DNA of 10,337 nucleotides from M3007 sp038249605 (lineage in GTDB: Bacteria > Bacteroidota > Bacteroidia > Chitinophagales > Saprospiraceae): the NCBI GenBank assembly GCA_038249605.1, contig JBBSDH010000159.1:1-10337 (forward strand). The letters run 5' to 3'. The translations under genes were made by a program, and so were the position numbers. A model generated the notes under the pieces. It was not told where the DNA came from. It saw nothing but the letters and a program-made list of their open reading frames with translations, and ran no database searches. Positions 7,255-10,337 of the stretch are shown here, one piece after another. Within the stretch, counting starts at the first letter, position 1; each line of letters starts with the position of its first letter.

Positions 7255-8354
7255 CGGCTTGGGTTGTTCGTTTGGCTTGTTTGGGTCTTGCAGCACAAAT
7301 AGGCATGTCGCTTCCGCTGTGGTTGCCTATGGGTCTGAGTTTGCCACCCAGAGCTCCGGTGTTCAACGGCACCGGGATTCCCGACCTGTTTCCCAATGCT
7401 GTTTTGTATGTTTTACTGATCCAACTTTTCATTTGGCCCGAGCGTAAATTTGCAATCGGGTTGGCATTGCTTTGCATGTTGATGTTGGTGTTCAACGACA
7501 TCAACCGCCTTCAGCCCTGGTTTTATTTTTATGCATTGATGTTGGGCACGGTCGTTTTGTCCAAACGTCCCGAAACAGGCATGCGCTGGATTTTAGCCTC
7601 GGTGTATTTCTGGAGCGGTTTTTACAAAATAACACCTTGGTACGCCGATCAAAACTTCGCATGGTTTTGCGAAGCGTTTCCTTTTACAGCTTGGGCGGGC
7701 AAATACCCGGCTTTGGGTTATTTAAGCGCAGTTTTGGAAATGTTGATGGGAGTGGGTTTACTTTGGAAAAAAAGTCGGCCCTTTGCACGTATTTTTATCG
7801 TGGTTTTCCATGTTTACATCATCCTGATGCTCAGTCCATTGGGCCTCAACTGGAACCACGTTGTATTGCCCTGGAATGCCGCCATGGCAGGGATGGTGGG
7901 GGTACTTTTTAAAAATTACGATGCAGGCGATTTGAACCTTGGTAAAACAGGTTTGTGGTTTGCGGTTGTGTTGGCAGGTGTGGCGCCTGCCGCTCATTTG
8001 CTCAACCTTTGGCCTTTTGCTTTGTCGTGGACCATGTACAGCAACACCCAAACTGAAGCCGTTTTTTTTACCCAAAAGGAAACATGTACCAACCTAAGGG
8101 ATGTTTGGAAAAAACACGCATTCGACGAAGGCGATAAGTTGCTGCTCGACGATTGGAGTATGGAAACGCGAAACACGCCTTTGTACAACAGCGAATACCA
8201 TTTCCGCACCTTGGGTAAGTATCTTTGCGGTTGCCAGGGTAGCACGCCCGACAGTTCAGGCATCTACCTTTTGAAAGTGAACCGCTGGGAACGTGGTTCA
8301 GACACCCTGATAACCATACTATGCAAAGAACTTCTTAATCCAAATACATTTTGA
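7251..8354 (+). CDS. Polytopic membrane protein, HTTM/DoxX-like
   Basis: A 367-residue inner-membrane protein with about eight or nine hydrophobic helices between residues 4 and 258, followed by a soluble tail of about 105 residues. The stretch RWILASVYFWSGFYKITPW (112-130) resembles the signature helix of HTTM / vitamin K-dependent carboxylase-like and DoxX-like proteins, and NWNHVVLPWN (200-209) is another aromatic, probably conserved loop. The tail holds a CGC pair (326-328) and further cysteines at 279 and 358. The start is a GTG at 7251 that overlaps the upstream TGA as GTGA; the next in-frame ATG (7305) would cut off the first helix. Its own stop overlaps the following TTG start. The substrate or reaction is unknown. 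Similarity to HTTM proteins is suggested by pattern and should not be read as evidence of carboxylase activity. Confidence 0.78.
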   Translation: MTAWVVRLACLGLAAQIGMSLPLWLPMGLSLPPRAPVFNGTGIPDLFPNAVLYVLLIQLFIWPERKFAIGLALLCMLMLVFNDINRLQPWFYFYALMLGTVVLSKRPETGMRWILASVYFWSGFYKITPWYADQNFAWFCEAFPFTAWAGKYPALGYLSAVLEMLMGVGLLWKKSRPFARIFIVVFHVYIILMLSPLGLNWNHVVLPWNAAMAGMVGVLFKNYDAGDLNLGKTGLWFAVVLAGVAPAAHLLNLWPFALSWTMYSNTQTEAVFFTQKETCTNLRDVWKKHAFDEGDKLLLDDWSMETRNTPLYNSEYHFRTLGKYLCGCQGSTPDSSGIYLLKVNRWERGSDTLITILCKELLNPNTF

Positions 8355-9142
8355 AAAACACCTTGCTTTGGCGTCTTACGCCTCCCAATGGCGGTCCGGA
8401 CTCCTACCTTTTCGGCACCATGCATGTACGCGACCAACGCGCTTTCGGCTGGCTCGATCTTGCCCTCGTTTGTTTGAACCGTTGTGAACTTTTTGCCGCC
8501 GAATTCGACTTGGGCGACACCGATCAACAAGCCCTTGCCGAGGTCCTTCAACTTCCCGAAGGAAAAACCCTCGAACAATGCCTGTCGCCGCAGGCCTGGA
8601 AAAACTTGGTGCGTCAAATGGGTAAAAACAACAATTTGCCCATCGAAACCTTGCGCCAAATCCATCCCATGGTGATTTCCATGACCCTGAGCGCTCAAAT
8701 GCTCGGCGAAGAGGCCAATTTTTCACTCGATGAAACCCTTTGGCGTCATGCCGTAGACGGTGGCAAACAAATTTCCGGCGTAGAAACTTTTGAAGACCAA
8801 TTGCGCACCCTGCGCACCATCCGTTTCGACCAGCACGTCAGCAGCCTAACCTACACCCTCAAAAACCTCAAGCCTCAGAAAAAGCGCATTAAAAAAATGC
8901 TGAAATACTACGCCGCCGGCGATGTTGGGGCCCTTTACCAAGCGGCGCGGCGCGACACCAAAGGCATGCGAAAAATCTTGCTGTACCGACGAAACCAAAA
9001 CATGGCCAATCGCTTTTTCGAAATAGCCAACCAAAAAAGCCTTTTTTGCGCTGTAGGCGCCGGACATCTTGCCGGCGAAAAAGGCATGCTGCGCCTGCTC
9101 AAACACCACGGATTCAAACTTCATCCCATTCTTCCGGCATGA
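8351..9142 (+). CDS. TraB/GumN family protein (TIKI-fold putative metalloprotease), no signal peptide
   Basis: A 263-residue protein of the TraB/GumN superfamily, which includes the animal TIKI Wnt-cleaving metalloproteases. The hallmarks are present: LLWRLTPPNG then SYLFGTMHVRD, with the first GxxH at Gly22-His25; the acidic residue in FAAEFDLG (Glu51); a RRNQNMANRF stretch (213-222); and CAVGAGHLAGEKG near the C-terminus with the second GxxH at Gly236-His239. The putative metal-binding and catalytic set therefore looks intact. Most bacterial relatives carry a signal peptide or lipoprotein signal, but this one begins directly with the domain. The start is a TTG overlapping the previous stop as TTGA; an in-frame TAA lies 15 bases upstream, so no longer N-terminus exists. 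The product is therefore expected in the cytosol. The stop overlaps the next gene as ATGA. The substrate is unknown. Confidence 0.88.
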   Translation: MKNTLLWRLTPPNGGPDSYLFGTMHVRDQRAFGWLDLALVCLNRCELFAAEFDLGDTDQQALAEVLQLPEGKTLEQCLSPQAWKNLVRQMGKNNNLPIETLRQIHPMVISMTLSAQMLGEEANFSLDETLWRHAVDGGKQISGVETFEDQLRTLRTIRFDQHVSSLTYTLKNLKPQKKRIKKMLKYYAAGDVGALYQAARRDTKGMRKILLYRRNQNMANRFFEIANQKSLFCAVGAGHLAGEKGMLRLLKHHGFKLHPILPA

Positions 9143-9759
9143 GCGTGTTGTTGTCATTGCATTACCTGCCCGGTGTTGATTGGCTGACGGTTGCCCACAA
9201 CAACCAGAATTACCGCATAGAAGCGCACGAAAACTACCAAAAACACAGCATGCGCAACCGCTGTCACATCGCCGGACCCAACGGCATCCAGCGCTTGAGC
9301 ATCCCGCTTGTGAAAGGTAAAAACCTACAGACCCCCATCCGCGATGTTCGCATCGCAAACGACGAACCCTGGCAACGGCAACATTGGCGCAGCATCAAAA
9401 CAGCCTACGGCAATGCGCCTTATTTTGAACATTATGCCAACGAGTTGGAGCGTTTTTATGAAAAAAAGTATACTTTTTTATTCCATTTCAACATGGAATT
9501 GTTGCTGTGGATGATGGAAAAAATGGGCATCAAACAAACCATTGAACTGACAGACTTTTACGCAACGCCTACCGCTCCGCTTTCCGACCTTCGTGGCTTT
9601 TTATTCCCATTGGATGCAACAATAGTTCCAGCGGCAACCTATGCCCAGGTATTCCAGGATCGACACGGATTCCTGCCCGGCCTTTCGGGCATCGACCTGC
9701 TGATGTGTTGCGGGAAACAATCGGTTGAAATTTTGGAAAAATCGGGGACAGCGGCGTAA
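9139..9759 (+). CDS. WbqC family protein
   Basis: A 206-residue protein of the WbqC family, often found in polysaccharide or O-antigen loci and proposed to act in sugar modification; its biochemistry is not settled. Recognisable stretches are HYLPGVDW (8-15), ENYQKHSMRNRCHI (31-44), LSIPL (53-57), TAYGNAPYFEHY (88-99), and near the end YAQVFQDRHGF followed by SGIDLLMCCG (183-192), the family's closing motif. The ATG at 9139 is preferred over an earlier in-frame ATG at 9046. It gives the conserved N-terminus, and the extra residues of the longer version are a low-complexity Arg-rich shadow of the upstream gene. It overlaps the TraB/GumN stop as ATGA. It is probably a cytosolic enzyme. No glycosyltransferases are near, so the context is not a classical O-antigen cluster. 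Confidence 0.88.
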   Translation: MSVLLSLHYLPGVDWLTVAHNNQNYRIEAHENYQKHSMRNRCHIAGPNGIQRLSIPLVKGKNLQTPIRDVRIANDEPWQRQHWRSIKTAYGNAPYFEHYANELERFYEKKYTFLFHFNMELLLWMMEKMGIKQTIELTDFYATPTAPLSDLRGFLFPLDATIVPAATYAQVFQDRHGFLPGLSGIDLLMCCGKQSVEILEKSGTAA

Positions 9760-9764
9760 GTTTG
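9733..9764 (+). promoter_or_regulatory. Possible internal promoter before the dynamin-like gene
   Basis: TAAGTTTG (9757-9764) matches the TAnnTTTG -7 element exactly and begins at the wbqC-family stop codon. A TTG at 9733-9735 lies 21 bases upstream, slightly longer than the usual spacing. Transcription would start near 9771, before the ATG at 9790. A chance match inside coding sequence is quite possible. Confidence 0.3.
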
Positions 9765-9789
9765 TTCTTGCCAGCAAAACCAAACAGCT

Positions 9790-10337
9790 ATGATGCTCAA
9801 CCAACGTGCCGAGGCACTGCGTACCCAACTCGAAGACATTGTCAAAGACCTGCACCAATTGAGTCAGGAAATTGGCCACAAAGAACTGGCCGTCATGGTC
9901 GGCGAATTGCGCAACCGCATGGGCGAACCTTACATGTTTGTCATCGTCGGTGAGGTAAAAGCCGGGAAAAGCAGCTTTGTAAACGCTTTGCTCGACGCCG
10001 GCAGGGAGATATGCAAGGTCGCTCCACAGCCCATGACCGATACCATCCAACAAATCCTGTACGGCGATCCGGAATCGGAGGTGATGGTAAATCCTTACCT
10101 GAAAAAAATCATGATTCCGGCCGAGATCCTGCGCGACATCGCTATTGTGGATACGCCCGGCACCAATTCCATTGTGGAACGGCACCAGGAAATAACCGAA
10201 AGGTTTATTCCTGCAAGCGATCTGGTGGTTTTTGTTTTTGAAGCCAAAAACCCTTACCGGCAGTCAGCTTGGGATTTTTTCGACTTCATCCACCGGGACT
10301 GGCACAAAAAAATCATCTTTGTGCTCCAGCAAAAAGA
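9790..10337 (+). CDS. Dynamin-like GTPase (partial, C-terminus outside window)
   Basis: The frame is open from the ATG at 9790 to the window edge, giving 182 complete codons. After an N-terminal helical segment (1-45) comes a GTPase domain of the dynamin superfamily: P-loop GEVKAGKSS (54-62), a switch I candidate in PQPMTDT (79-85), and DTPGTNSI (121-128) as G3 with the extended switch II seen in bacterial dynamin-like proteins. The window ends in FVLQQK, where the G4 (KxD-like) motif should begin. The membrane-binding and helical stalk regions would lie beyond the window. Bacterial relatives act on membranes in remodelling, fusion, or defence against membrane damage and phage. It follows the wbqC-family gene by 30 bases on the same strand, so it is probably in the same operon. 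An adjacent ATG at 9793 is an equally possible start. Confidence 0.85.
   Translation, partial: MMLNQRAEALRTQLEDIVKDLHQLSQEIGHKELAVMVGELRNRMGEPYMFVIVGEVKAGKSSFVNALLDAGREICKVAPQPMTDTIQQILYGDPESEVMVNPYLKKIMIPAEILRDIAIVDTPGTNSIVERHQEITERFIPASDLVVFVFEAKNPYRQSAWDFFDFIHRDWHKKIIFVLQQK

Noticed and set aside
9046..9138. Upstream in-frame ATG that would extend the WbqC-family protein by 31 residues
   Set aside because: The extra residues are Arg/Cys-rich and come from the other frame of the TraB/GumN C-terminus; the ATG at 9139 gives the family N-terminus and the same 4-base overlap as the neighbouring junctions.

Overview
The window looks like chromosomal DNA of a member of the Bacteroidota. The evidence is the Bacteroidetes-type long PurM, the GlmU-like protein of the 'alternative Bacteroidetes' kind, a zinc-free type B L31, a CrtY-type lycopene cyclase, promoters of the TTG-N19/20-TAnnTTTG kind, and starts without a clear Shine-Dalgarno sequence. 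The class or genus cannot be fixed from this stretch. No rRNA, tRNA, CRISPR array, insertion sequence or phage gene was recognised, and no gap exceeds 120 bases.

The left 5.5 kb reads on the minus strand and is mostly housekeeping. From right to left it carries crtY (lycopene cyclase, TTG start), coaE (dephospho-CoA kinase), rpmE2 (ribosomal protein L31), a terminator, then a tight three-gene set: a GlmU-like nucleotidyl/acetyltransferase, purM, and a TPR lipoprotein cut by the window edge. rpmE2 looks monocistronic, with its own promoter and intrinsic terminator. A complex inverted and tandem repeat lies between crtY and coaE and supplies the last codons of crtY.

The right 4.7 kb reads on the plus strand from a divergent promoter at about 5621-5650 and looks like one operon of poorly characterised envelope or membrane genes. 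It encodes a three-pass membrane protein with a periplasmic SPOR-like tail, a polytopic HTTM/DoxX-like membrane protein, a TraB/GumN (TIKI-fold) putative metalloprotease without a signal peptide, a WbqC-family protein, and the start of a dynamin-like GTPase. The first four genes are joined by 4-base stop/start overlaps that use three different start codons (GTG, TTG, ATG), so they are probably translationally coupled. The dynamin gene follows after 30 bases and may also have its own promoter.

The plus-strand operon is the best candidate for an undescribed system. It combines membrane-spanning proteins, a peptidoglycan-binding-like tail, a protease-like enzyme and a membrane-remodelling GTPase. 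Its function is inferred only from family membership and arrangement.
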